A DNA stretch of 8,475 bases from Phycisphaerae bacterium. Its GTDB lineage: Bacteria > Planctomycetota > Phycisphaerae > UBA1845 > UTPLA1. Made by a program: the position numbers and the translations under genes. Below are positions 1 to 6,390 of this stretch, piece by piece; the first letter of the stretch is position 1, and every line of letters begins with the position of its first letter. The DNA is taken from NCBI GenBank assembly GCA_016935885.1, contig JAFGQA010000471.1:1-8475 (forward strand), given 5' to 3'. The notes under the pieces were generated by a model, which worked only from the letters and a program-made list of their open reading frames with translations, was not told the origin of the DNA and ran no database searches.

Positions 1-85
1 AGTTCTCAAGACGGAATCGTTACCACCGGTAGGTCGTCAGCCTGAGCCGACACCCCATCAAGACCCCAAAGTGCCAAAGTCCAGA

Positions 86-106
86 CCCGCGTTCAAAGAA
101 CGCGGG
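86..106. repeat. Perfect 9-bp hairpin downstream of the topoisomerase gene
   Basis: CCCGCGTTC, loop AAA, GAACGCGGG forms a perfect nine-pair stem. It begins about 50 bases beyond the stop codon of the topoisomerase VI A-like gene. It could act as a transcription terminator for that minus-strand gene, but no T-run follows on that strand, so it may equally be one of the many small hairpin repeats in this genome. Positions 1-155 hold no other feature I can support. Confidence 0.5.
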
Positions 107-155
107 CCACCCGACGAGACGCCGACTTTCCTCGGGCCGCGCCACCGCCGAGATT

Positions 156-1328
156 TCAATCCAGCCACTTCCCCCGCTGCCGCAGCCGTTGGGGCACGTA
201 GGTCTCCGTCACGAAGCTGATGCTCTTCGTCAGCAGCGACTCAACCTCCATCTTGAAGCCGTGCTTGAGCATTGCGGCGATTTCCTTCTCCCAATCCTTC
301 TTGCCCTTGAACCACGGGTAGGCGAGGATCTGCTTGGCTCTCTTAATGTCCTTGTCATCAACGGCGATCTTCACGTCGTCGGACAGACCGTAGTCCTCGT
401 AGTCCCGGCTGCGGACGCCGATGAACCGCGCATCCGGGACGGCCATCCGCTTCGACTCGAAGGCCAGGTTGATCGAGCCCTGCTTGATCACGCTGTAGAT
501 GTAGTACCCCCAGGGGTCGTTATCCAACAGGCAGTAGATCGGCAGACCGAGTTCGGTGTTCATCCGATGCAGCAGACGCCGCACGCCGCGAGGGGGCTGG
601 CCGCTACCGTGCGTGAGGATGCAGTTGTGCTTCTGCCAGAACTTGTCCTCGTTGAACCGCGACCAAACGGTGCCCTTTTCGACGTGCAGGACGAATCGTG
701 CGCCGCACTTCTTGAACTTGAAGACGTCGGGCTCGACGATGCTCGGGATGCCCATGCCGCCGGCGCCCATGCGGCGAAGGTCGATCTCGTCGCCCCGGCT
801 GGTGACGGTGAGATTGCCCGCGATGCTGCCGCGGCTGTCGGCGAAGACGTGCAGCTCCTCGCGCAGGGCGTCGAGCGTGACCTCCAAATCCTCGATGATG
901 GGATCGCTCTCGTTCTGGTCGTTGAACGTCTTTTCCTTGGTGCCCGGGATCGTGTGCTTGGACAGGTAGTACAGCCCACGGATGCTGACCGTCTTGTCCT
1001 CGTCGATCAGCCGTTTGCAGCCGCTGGCGATCAGCACGGTCTGCATGAAGCTCTTGGCCTTGTTCAGATCGAAGAAGTTCCGCGTCGCGCTCTTCTCGCC
1101 CATCTCGATGATGCGCTTTGCTCTGTCGTACTTGGCGTTAGACAGTGTCCGCAGCGGAATCTCAATCGACGGGTCCTTCTTCCGCTCGGCTGCCGTGACG
1201 ACCGACTCCGCCAAGCCAACGATCTTCTCGGCCGTCGCGGCCCTCTTACGGCCTGACGAAGGCTTGCGATTCGGCTTGGTAGGGCCTGTCTGTCTCGGCG
1301 TGGGTTTCTTTGCGATTCTCTTGGCCAT
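156..1328 (-). CDS. DNA topoisomerase VI subunit A / Spo11-like protein
   Basis: This is a 390-residue protein of the TopVIA/Spo11 family, the subunit that cuts both DNA strands through a tyrosine-phosphate bond. Residues 1-35 are a basic, proline-rich, probably disordered tail. The winged-helix catalytic motif SIRGLYY is at 115-121, with Y121 the likely nucleophile. The Toprim domain shows the metal-binding glutamate E217 in VEKGTVWSRF and the aspartates D269 and D271 in LLDNDPWG. All key residues are therefore present and the length is near the family norm. The ATG start is supported by a GAGAGG ribosome site eight bases upstream. Topoisomerase VI needs an ATPase subunit B; none lies upstream, where the neighbour is an unrelated lipoprotein, and the downstream side leaves the window after 155 bases. 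Family assignment is firm; whether it acts as topoisomerase VI or as a stand-alone Spo11-like protein is not settled. Confidence 0.93.
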   Translation of the reverse strand: MAKRIAKKPTPRQTGPTKPNRKPSSGRKRAATAEKIVGLAESVVTAAERKKDPSIEIPLRTLSNAKYDRAKRIIEMGEKSATRNFFDLNKAKSFMQTVLIASGCKRLIDEDKTVSIRGLYYLSKHTIPGTKEKTFNDQNESDPIIEDLEVTLDALREELHVFADSRGSIAGNLTVTSRGDEIDLRRMGAGGMGIPSIVEPDVFKFKKCGARFVLHVEKGTVWSRFNEDKFWQKHNCILTHGSGQPPRGVRRLLHRMNTELGLPIYCLLDNDPWGYYIYSVIKQGSINLAFESKRMAVPDARFIGVRSRDYEDYGLSDDVKIAVDDKDIKRAKQILAYPWFKGKKDWEKEIAAMLKHGFKMEVESLLTKSISFVTETYVPQRLRQRGKWLD

Positions 1329-1602
1329 CCGTGGTACCTCTCAAAGGCGAAGCTGCACGAGCCGCGGCATCATCTCAACAGAGTGTAATCGTTTAGGATC
1401 GCGCTCTCCAGGATTGGGAGTGACGAGACTTCGCGCAACACAAGTCGCCGGCAGCCGCGCCCGATTGCACGTCACGATACCAAGGCGTCGCGCAGGAATG
1501 ACACGACCGATTGTGCCACTTGGCTGGCCTGCCGGCTTGCCGTTTGGCGGACCTGCCCGTGGGCAAGCGGGTCAACCGGTTACGTTGTTTCTGCGCGGCT
1601 CG
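1329..1602. other. Intergenic spacer, no gene seen
   Basis: This 274-base gap separates two minus-strand genes. It should hold the topoisomerase promoter, but no convincing -35/-10 pair stands out; TACACT at 1383-1388 on the minus strand is a weak -10 candidate. Near the lipoprotein end, around 1550-1575, there is a GCCC-GTGG-GC type inverted sequence too short to call a terminator. Confidence 0.5.
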
Positions 1603-2502
1603 TTAGCCCCCGGCGCCCTTGATGTGGATGCTGCCATTGTGCGTCTCGGCGGTGAGCTTCGGGCCGCCTTCGCCGATTCGTCCGACCAGCTTGCAGCGCG
1701 ATGCCTTGTGGACCTTCCACGGAACGTCGCAGCGGATGCTGCCATTGTGCGTCGCGCAGGTCAGGTCGGCCGACAGCCCGTCGCCGACGGTCAGCGTGAT
1801 CTCGCCGTTGTGGGAGCAGATGTCGCCGTGGAGCGACTTGCACCGCGACAGATCCGCCTCGATGCGACCGTTATGCGTTGTCAAGGCAAGGTCATCGCCC
1901 TCGAACTTGGCGATGATGGGACCGTTGTGCGTCACCGCGGCGAGGCGGCCGCCTTGGTGGTTGACGGTGATGCGACCGTTATTCGTCTCGATATCCAGAC
2001 GGCTGCCCGAAGACTGAACGTCGATCTGCCCATTGTGGCTGACGAGTTTGGCATCCGCAGCCACGCCCGACGCCTTGATTTCGCCGTTGTGCGACTGTGC
2101 ATCGAGGGAGAGGCTGGCCGGTGCGTTGATCTTGTAGCTGACGCTCGCACCCCAATTGGGCAGCTTGGGTGTCTTCCATCGCCAAGCCAGTTGCTGCGTG
2201 TCCGCCCCGCGTGGCTCGACAAAGACCTCGATGGCTGCCAGGGCATCCTGGGCTTCGCCCATTGTCCGGCCGCCGCCCTTCTTGGTCACCTGCACGAGCA
2301 CGGCAGGCTCGTGCTCGGCATGGCCGGTGTATTGGATGGCCCCGTTGTGCGTCCGGGCCTCCAGGCGCGTCAGCCCCGCCGTGTCGATCCGCAACTCCTC
2401 GGTGACCTCATCGGTCCAAATGCTGGCCCCCATCATGCAGCCGACAGACAGGGGGAAGGTCAGGGCGACTGAAGTGACAAGGATGGAAGCTCGTGTGATC
2501 AT
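1603..2502 (-). CDS. DUF4097-like lipoprotein with nine HNG repeats
   Basis: This is a 299-residue predicted lipoprotein. Residues 1-21 are a signal peptide ending in the lipobox LSVGC, so C22 would be lipidated and the protein anchored to a membrane facing away from the cytoplasm. From residue 50 onward the motif (T/S)HNG followed by a hydrophobic residue recurs, with its asparagine at 53, 139, 157, 175 (as TNNG), 193, 211, 232, 253 and 289. Spacing is exactly 18 residues from 139 to 211, then 21, 21 and 36. Such periodicity is known in DUF4097/DUF4098-type proteins and predicts a beta-strand solenoid. I chose the ATG at 2502 because GGAG lies seven bases upstream and the signal peptide begins there; a GTG 20 codons earlier has neither. 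The function of the family is poorly defined, and I see no enzyme motif. It appears to be transcribed alone. Confidence 0.85.
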   Translation of the reverse strand: MITRASILVTSVALTFPLSVGCMMGASIWTDEVTEELRIDTAGLTRLEARTHNGAIQYTGHAEHEPAVLVQVTKKGGGRTMGEAQDALAAIEVFVEPRGADTQQLAWRWKTPKLPNWGASVSYKINAPASLSLDAQSHNGEIKASGVAADAKLVSHNGQIDVQSSGSRLDIETNNGRITVNHQGGRLAAVTHNGPIIAKFEGDDLALTTHNGRIEADLSRCKSLHGDICSHNGEITLTVGDGLSADLTCATHNGSIRCDVPWKVHKASRCKLVGRIGEGGPKLTAETHNGSIHIKGAGG

Positions 2503-2510
2503 GCTACGCT
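2493..2510 (-). promoter_or_regulatory. Ribosome binding site deciding the lipoprotein start
   Basis: On the minus strand GTGGAG precedes the ATG at 2502 by about seven bases. This favours the short form of the protein, which begins directly with its lipoprotein signal peptide. A 6-bp hairpin, CCCCGG with loop CAAGC and CCGGGG (2523-2539), lies just upstream in the presumed leader. Confidence 0.6.
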
Positions 2511-2627
2511 CCACAGAAACGGCCCCGGCAAGCCCGGGGACCAATCCAATGTTGAAACCCACCGAGGTATTAACGAGAGATGGCCGAGTATTTCACACGG
2601 GGCCCGCGGTCCTGCCACGCCGTGTGC

Positions 2628-2675
2628 CACCGGCGGCTTGCCTGCCGGGTGCCACTGGCGGCTTGTCCGCCAGTG
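2628..2675. repeat. Two tandem copies of the CACTGGCGG hairpin repeat
   Basis: At 2653-2675, CACTGGCGG, loop CTTGT, CCGCCAGTG gives a perfect nine-pair stem. Immediately before it, at 2628-2651, a related but imperfect copy begins CACCGGCGG with the loop start CTTG and ends GCCGGGTG. The same perfect stem recurs at 6746-6768 in the right repeat island. Confidence 0.8.
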
Positions 2676-2692
2676 TCCTGTGCGGAATCGCT

Positions 2693-2716
2693 CGTGCGAG
2701 ATTCGAATCTCGCACG
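2693..2716. repeat. Perfect 24-bp palindrome
   Basis: The sequence reads CGTGCGAGATTC followed by its exact reverse complement GAATCTCGCACG. It shares the TGCGAG/CTCGCA stem with the hairpins downstream but has a loopless ATTCGAAT centre. It superficially resembles a tRNA T-arm followed by an acceptor strand, but no other tRNA part is present. Confidence 0.85.
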
Positions 2717-2728
2717 CACCATTCGCAG

Positions 2729-2906
2729 GATTCCCATTCTGCGGGGTTGCGGGAAGGGATTCCCGCTAGGGTGAGTGCGAGAACGGATTCTCGCACCAGC
2801 CGGCAGCCGGCAGCCGGATTCTCGCACCAGCCGAGATTCCCATCCTGCGGGGTTGCGGGAAGGGATTCCCGCCAGAGTGAGTGCGAGAACGGATTCTCGC
2901 ACCAGC
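2729..2906. repeat. 72-base direct repeat, two copies, each carrying two hairpins
   Basis: Copies at 2729-2800 and 2835-2906 differ at three positions over 72 bases and are offset by 106 bases. Each contains GCGGGAA-GGGA-TTCCCGC (2749-2766; second copy 2855-2872) and GTGCGAGAA-CGGA-TTCTCGCAC (2775-2796; second copy 2881-2902). Between the copies lie a small CCGGCAG tandem and a fragment carrying only the right arm of the second hairpin. Another fragment, GGAACGGATTCTCGTGCC, follows at 2909-2926. Confidence 0.85.
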
Positions 2907-2968
2907 GGGGAACGGATTCTCGTGCCAGCGGGTTTTGCAGGTGCTGGTGGACTTGGCACGCCCCGTCT

Positions 2969-3616
2969 TCACTCAAAGTCAACGAGTTGATCGCGAGGGG
3001 GTGGAGGCAACGGACTTTGCCACGCACCGAGCAGGGCAGTGTACTCGAAGGCCGTCAGCGAGCGGTTCTTCATGGAGGCCCTGGCCCTGCCCTTCTCCCA
3101 CAACCCTGCTTGCCAGCCGGGCGAAGCAGAACGGATCAGGAGGATCGTGTCGGCGGGGGTGAAGCGGTGCAGCTTTGTAGACAGGGATCTGAAGGAAAAC
3201 TTCCTCACAACCAGGCCGCCGGGAATGATGAACCACTGGCCGTAAAGCACCGAGTGCATCAGGCCTTCGGCGACGGAGAGGCCCAGAATGGCGACAAACA
3301 ACATTCCCCACCCCCACCACGGAAAGCTGCTGAGCCAAGGGAGCCAAGGTCTGGGGCCCTTGTTCGCCCAGTTCATCCAGATGAAGAAACCCAAAAACCA
3401 CAGAAAGTTCCCGGCCGACAGGCCGGTTCGAACAGCAAACCGGCGAATCACTGACAGCACGCGACGCCCGAATGTCGAGGCCGGCCGATTCGATGGGCCG
3501 GCATCCACCAGGTGGCCAAGGGCAGGGTCGGTTTCATTAAGCAGAATCGGCTCGAAGTGCACGGCGATTGGCGGAGGGACCTCTACCGATCGGCCTCCGG
3601 CCCCTTGATAGAGCAT
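2969..3616 (-). CDS. Hypothetical two-helix membrane protein
   Basis: I do not recognise a named family. The 215-residue protein has a proline-containing N-terminal segment with HFEPILLNETDPALGHL at 20-36, a basic stretch at 51-63, then two hydrophobic segments, about 69-84 and 99-118, separated by a tryptophan- and proline-rich loop. From about 127 the sequence, starting GQWFIIPGGLVVRK and continuing to GAWQSPLPPPP at 197-207, has alternating hydrophobic residues suggestive of a small beta-rich domain, perhaps a bacterial PH-like fold; that is an inference from pattern only. The ATG at 3616 has no visible ribosome site. The frame stays open for 22 more codons upstream, reading VWDAIRDQNLPGLA just before the ATG, up to a TGA at 3683-3685, so the true N-terminus may lie further upstream or be disrupted. 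It is flanked by non-coding DNA on both sides. Confidence 0.7.
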   Translation of the reverse strand: MLYQGAGGRSVEVPPPIAVHFEPILLNETDPALGHLVDAGPSNRPASTFGRRVLSVIRRFAVRTGLSAGNFLWFLGFFIWMNWANKGPRPWLPWLSSFPWWGWGMLFVAILGLSVAEGLMHSVLYGQWFIIPGGLVVRKFSFRSLSTKLHRFTPADTILLIRSASPGWQAGLWEKGRARASMKNRSLTAFEYTALLGAWQSPLPPPPRDQLVDFE

Positions 3617-3853
3617 GGCCAGCCCGGGCAGATTCTGGTCTCGGATCGCGTCCCAAACGCGATTCCGGGAAGGGTTGGGTCTTCACCAGGCAACTGCGAC
3701 GGTTGCAAGAGAGGACCTTTTTGCCGGGGGAACACCCGGGCATTCGACAAGAGGCGGGAGAAGCCGCAGGCCGCTCTCGGATCGCTTCAGGCGCAGCCGT
3801 ACGACGTAGCAGGCGGGTTGCAGGTCTGTGTCGCATGGGCGGGCGTCTGCCAT
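3617..3853 (-). pseudogene. Possible disrupted N-terminal part of the membrane-protein gene
   Basis: The frame of the membrane-protein gene, followed upstream, has 22 open codons, one TGA at 3683-3685, and then 56 more open codons back to an ATG at 3853, starting MADARPCDTDLQPACYVV. No other stop interrupts it. A TATGCT resembling a -10 element lies about 11 bases before this ATG, with no good -35. A single C-to-T change in a CGA arginine codon would explain the stop. In GC-rich DNA long open stretches arise by chance, and another frame here is also open, so this is a tentative call. It could instead be plain intergenic sequence or a separate 56-residue peptide gene. Confidence 0.3.
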
Positions 3854-4014
3854 GGTAACTCAGCATACCCGAAAGTCCCGAGCCTGCACCACTTACGTGT
3901 ATGCTGGCCGGGTGCCATGGCTTCACGCGGCGCAGTCGCGGGTAGCCATGTTCTCATATCAGGAGTCATGCCCACCCACGGCTTCGCCGCGTGAGGGCAT
4001 GGCACACAGCGCAC
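3854..4014. repeat. Imperfect 21-base inverted repeat in the HEPN downstream gap
   Basis: The arms at 3912-3932 (starting GTGCCATGGCTTCACGCGG) and 3985-4005 match as reverse complements except at two positions, with 52 bases between them. Inside the right half, CATGCCC (3967-3973) and GGGCATG (3995-4001) enclose CACGGCTTCGCCGCGTG, forming a strong nested hairpin. It lies just beyond the HEPN stop codon, so it may help terminate that transcript, or it may be a small palindromic element. Nothing else is visible in this gap. Confidence 0.6.
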
Positions 4015-4425
4015 TCACGGCGTCTCCACCTTCCCGACGATTTCGCGTGCCCAGTTGACGATCGCCTGGGCCAGACCAACCGCTTCCTCGTATTCCTCTT
4101 TCGTCACGAGCGGCGACAAGCCGGGATAACGGGTCCACACGGCATATCGGGTAAGGATCACCGCGTCCTTCGCTACTGCCGGGATGGACAATCCGGCTTC
4201 TGCAAGGCCTCTCACAAGTTCTTCAATGTTGTGCGTAAACCGATAAGTCCGGCCGACATGTTGATGGACTGCTTTGAGGGCAAGCTCGGCGGCTTGCTGG
4301 GCGTGAAAGGCCAGATCCTCCCAATAGGCATCCGCAGGCTTGGAATAGCGGGCGATCGCCATGTGCCCATCGGCGCGGGCCAGCCAATGCTGCGGCGTGC
4401 CGGGTGTTGGGCTATCCTGCGGCAC
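4015..4425 (-). CDS. HEPN domain protein, probable toxin of a HEPN/MNT module
   Basis: This 136-residue all-helical protein is typical of the HEPN family in length and pattern: WLARADGHMAIARY at 14-27, the helix WEDLAFHAQQAAELALKAV at 35-53, and RYAVWTRYPG at 93-102. HEPN toxins are RNases with an R-x(4-6)-H motif; here R59 and H65 in RTYRFTH fit with five residues between. In HepT-type toxins the motif continues H-x-Y, the tyrosine being the residue adenylylated by the partner; here that position is I67. The GTG start is chosen because GGAAGGGAG lies seven bases upstream. The gene overlaps the preceding nucleotidyltransferase gene by 14 bases, indicating coupled translation and a two-protein complex. 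It could also be a non-toxic HEPN partner of a nucleotidyltransferase; the family call is stronger than the toxin call. Confidence 0.85.
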   Translation of the reverse strand: MPQDSPTPGTPQHWLARADGHMAIARYSKPADAYWEDLAFHAQQAAELALKAVHQHVGRTYRFTHNIEELVRGLAEAGLSIPAVAKDAVILTRYAVWTRYPGLSPLVTKEEYEEAVGLAQAIVNWAREIVGKVETP

Positions 4426-4750
4426 GGTAAAGCTCCCTTCCGTGCGCCAACGCCGTGTGGATAATCAGATACGGATTCGAGGCGTGTTTGCGAACGTCTT
4501 CCTCGGTGACGACGAGCACATCCGTCGCGAAGCCGAAGCCCCACATGTTTCGGTAGATCGCGCTTTCCGCGCGGCCCGGGTGCGCTCCGTCCGGGACAAC
4601 AACCAGCACGTCCAGGTCGCTGTTCGGCCCCATCTCGCCGCGAGCCGCCGAACCGAACAACATGATACGCACCGGATGAGCGGCCTCGACGATCCGCCGG
4701 ACCAGGTCGGCCAGCATCTGTGAATCCGGCGTCGTCGGTCTCCCTGGCAT
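4412..4750 (-). CDS. Minimal nucleotidyltransferase (MNT), probable antitoxin
   Basis: This 112-residue protein belongs to the DNA polymerase beta-like minimal nucleotidyltransferases. The signature GSAARG is at 33-38, followed by the metal-binding aspartates D45 and D47 in SDLDVLVVV, and a third acidic residue D77 in ATDVLVV, so the catalytic triad is complete. In characterised HEPN/MNT modules this enzyme neutralises the HEPN RNase by adding AMP to it. It is the first gene of the pair and overlaps the HEPN gene by 14 bases. I start it at the ATG at 4750; an in-frame TTG three codons earlier (4759) directly follows AAGGGAAG, which is too close for a normal ribosome site. It lies 117 bases beyond pyrB on the same strand, with a hairpin between, so it probably has its own promoter. 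Confidence 0.87.
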   Translation of the reverse strand: MPGRPTTPDSQMLADLVRRIVEAAHPVRIMLFGSAARGEMGPNSDLDVLVVVPDGAHPGRAESAIYRNMWGFGFATDVLVVTEEDVRKHASNPYLIIHTALAHGRELYRAAG

Positions 4751-4784
4751 GACTTCCAACTTCCCTTATCAGCCCGTGCCAAAA

Positions 4785-4819
4785 CTGTGGCACCGGCGTC
4801 TCGCCGGTGGTCTTCACGG
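4785..4819. repeat. Partial copy of the branched hairpin element, between pyrB and MNT
   Basis: CTGTGG, then CACCGGC-GTCTC-GCCGGTG, then GTCTT and CACGG matches, on the opposite strand, the first part of the element at 8408-8462. The inner stem differs from that copy by a swapped base pair that keeps pairing intact. Read on the minus strand, the hairpin is followed by CCACAG and TTTT, so it could also serve as a weak terminator for the pyrR-pyrB transcript. Confidence 0.65.
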
Positions 4820-4867
4820 TCAGGAACGACGTTTCCGAACCGCTGTTTTCCCTTTTACCACGGGCTG

Positions 4868-5872
4868 TTATCCCACATCCGCCGCCTGCTTGCAGAGGAA
4901 CATCACCGCCATGCGAATCGCCAGGCCGTTGGTCACCTGGCGGAGGATCGCGCTCTTCTGCCCGTCCGCCACGTCCGCGGACATCTCGATGCCCCGGTTG
5001 ATCGGCCCCGGGTGCATCACCAACACGTCCGGCGTTGCCCGCTCCATCCGCTTGGTGGTCAGGCCGAACAGACGCGAATACTCCTGCAAGCTCGGAAACA
5101 CGTTTGAGGCCACGCGCTCCCGTTGGACCCGTAGCATGTTGATGACGTCGAACCGGTCGATGGCCGCGTCGAAATCATGGCAGACCTTCGCCCCCATCTG
5201 CTCGAAGGCCTTGGGCACGAGTGTCGTCGGGCCGACAAACGTCACCTCAGCCCCCAGCTTGAGCAGGCCGTGCAGGTTCGATCGGGCGACGCGCGAATTG
5301 GCCACGTCGCCCACGATCGCCACCTTCAAACCAGCTATCTTGCCCTTGGCCTGCCGTATGGTGTAGATGTCCAGCAGGCCCTGTGTGGGGTGTTCGTGTC
5401 GGCCGTCGCCGGCGTTAATCACGCAGCAACTCACGTTCCTGGCAATCAGGTGGGGCGCGCCGGCCGCCGAGTGGCGACAGACGATCACGTCCACGCCCAT
5501 CGCCTCGATGTTTCGCACCGTGTCGCGAAGCGACTCGCCCTTTCTCAGCGCGCTGGTCTTCGCCGTGAAGTCGATGACGTCCGCGCTGAGCCGTTGGGCC
5601 GCGAGCGTGAAGCTCGTCCGCGTCCGCGTTGAATCCTCGAAGAACAGATTCACCACCACCCGGCCACGCAACGCCGGGACCTTCTTCACGCTCCGCGTCG
5701 AAACGTCCTCAAACGCCTCGGCCGTGTCGAGAATGAACGTGATCTCCTCGGCGGTCAGCCCTTCCAGCGACAGCAGGTTCCGGTGCGGCCATGCCACCGA
5801 TTCACGCGCGGCCCCACCGGCGGCCCCCGCGAGCCGCCCGGCGTCTTGCACGGCATGACTGGTGTCGCTCAT
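4868..5872 (-). CDS. pyrB: Aspartate carbamoyltransferase catalytic subunit
   Basis: PyrB joins carbamoyl phosphate to aspartate in the second step of de novo pyrimidine synthesis, in the cytoplasm. The 334-residue protein has the expected motifs in order: the carbamoyl-phosphate loop STRTR at 81-85 within [12 protein letters not shown], the loop lysine K111 in [13 protein letters not shown] at 161-168, [11 protein letters not shown] at 188-198, MLRVQRER at 246-253, and HPGPINRG at 287-294. Residues 1-30 form an alanine-rich extension before the family core. Its ATG overlaps the pyrR stop in ATGA, so translation is coupled. HPGPINRG with an MLRVQRER loop is typical of the class often found in complexes with dihydroorotase, but no pyrC or pyrI lies in the window. 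Identification is firm. Confidence 0.97.
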   Translation of the reverse strand: MSDTSHAVQDAGRLAGAAGGAARESVAWPHRNLLSLEGLTAEEITFILDTAEAFEDVSTRSVKKVPALRGRVVVNLFFEDSTRTRTSFTLAAQRLSADVIDFTAKTSALRKGESLRDTVRNIEAMGVDVIVCRHSAAGAPHLIARNVSCCVINAGDGRHEHPTQGLLDIYTIRQAKGKIAGLKVAIVGDVANSRVARSNLHGLLKLGAEVTFVGPTTLVPKAFEQMGAKVCHDFDAAIDRFDVINMLRVQRERVASNVFPSLQEYSRLFGLTTKRMERATPDVLVMHPGPINRGIEMSADVADGQKSAILRQVTNGLAIRMAVMFLCKQAADVG

Positions 5873-6390
5873 GCCTCGACCTCCACCCGATCTATGCCGC
5901 TGGTCTCCGCGAGCAGGACAGTGACGTGCTCGTCGTCTCCCTCCACCTGGACGCCCACGAAGTCCGGCTGAATGGGAAGCTCCCGACCCCCACGGGCCAC
6001 CAGCACCGCCAGGCGAATCGCCCTCGGCCGGCCCAAGTCGATGATCGCGGCCAACGCCGACCGGACGGACCGGCCCGTGTAAATCACGTCGTCAACCAGC
6101 ACGATGTAACGGCCGGCGACATCGAAGTCGATCTCCGTCGTCCGCACCACCGCCGAAGGCCCGATCTCCGCCAGGTCGTCCCGGTAGAGCGTGATATCCA
6201 GGCAGCCGTACGCGACATCCTCCACGCCGCGGGCCCCCAACAGCCTGATCAGCCGCCGCGCCAGATCGTCGCCCCGTCGCCGAATGCCAATCAGCCCCAC
6301 GGGGCAATTCGTCGGAATCGACGCCGCGATCTCGTCCGCCAGCCGCTCCAGGACGCGCTCAACACCCTTGTTTTCGAGAAGCACTCGCAT
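5869..6390 (-). CDS. pyrR: PyrR: pyrimidine operon regulator / uracil phosphoribosyltransferase
   Basis: PyrR is a phosphoribosyltransferase-fold protein that in Firmicutes binds pyr mRNA when UMP or UTP is high, and may also make UMP from uracil and PRPP. The 173-residue protein is of normal family length. It carries GLIGIRRRG at 32-40, DITLYRDDL at 65-73, and the PRPP-binding loop [12 protein letters not shown] at 97-108. It is the first gene of the operon and overlaps pyrB by four bases. The ATG at 6390 has no ribosome site: the bases upstream read CTCCTCATTGAACC. A plausible promoter sits so close that the message may be almost leaderless, leaving no room for a classical PyrR-responsive attenuator before pyrR. 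How it regulates here is therefore unclear, and it might act mainly as an enzyme. Confidence 0.95.
   Translation of the reverse strand: MRVLLENKGVERVLERLADEIAASIPTNCPVGLIGIRRRGDDLARRLIRLLGARGVEDVAYGCLDITLYRDDLAEIGPSAVVRTTEIDFDVAGRYIVLVDDVIYTGRSVRSALAAIIDLGRPRAIRLAVLVARGGRELPIQPDFVGVQVEGDDEHVTVLLAETSGIDRVEVEA

Larger units (their letters stand above)
2503..2968. other. Left repeat island, non-coding
   Basis: This 466-base gap is filled with short palindromes and direct repeats from about 2628 to 2930. All reading frames through it translate into repeated arginine-, serine- and proline-rich strings such as ARIRSRTH, which is how hairpin repeats read when translated. No credible gene is present. 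The island lies upstream of the lipoprotein gene and downstream of the membrane-protein gene. Confidence 0.75.

Noticed and set aside
189..1256. Long open frame on the plus strand opposite the topoisomerase gene
   Set aside because: It is a mirror of the minus-strand gene, whose catalytic motifs are unmistakable. Its own translation has no domain and a composition typical of GC-rich antisense frames.
1500..1600. Intrinsic terminator after the lipoprotein gene
   Set aside because: The inverted sequence around GCCCGTGGGC is short and is not followed by a T-run on the minus strand.
982..2472. 496-codon plus-strand frame across the topoisomerase start and the HNG lipoprotein
   Set aside because: It runs across an intergenic gap and two genes on the other strand, and its repeats are only the complement of the HNG codons. 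The minus-strand frame has a lipobox, a ribosome site and a real family pattern.
2693..2725. tRNA gene suggested by a T-loop-like sequence before CGCACC
   Set aside because: No D-arm, anticodon arm or matching 5' acceptor strand lies upstream, and the sequence is fully explained as a palindrome.
2690..2930. CRISPR array
   Set aside because: The repeats are not evenly spaced, the spacers are themselves repeated, copies are truncated, and no cas gene is near.
2156..3454. 432-codon plus-strand frame over the left island
   Set aside because: It overlaps two minus-strand genes, and its middle is translated palindromes.
3683..3685. Selenocysteine codon reading through the in-frame TGA
   Set aside because: No SECIS-like hairpin directly after the TGA and no redox or selenoprotein family resemblance; mutation or chance is simpler.
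3537..3926. Minus-strand frame overlapping the start of the membrane-protein gene
   Set aside because: It is out of frame with the better-supported gene, has no recognisable domain, and is rich in arginine, serine and proline.
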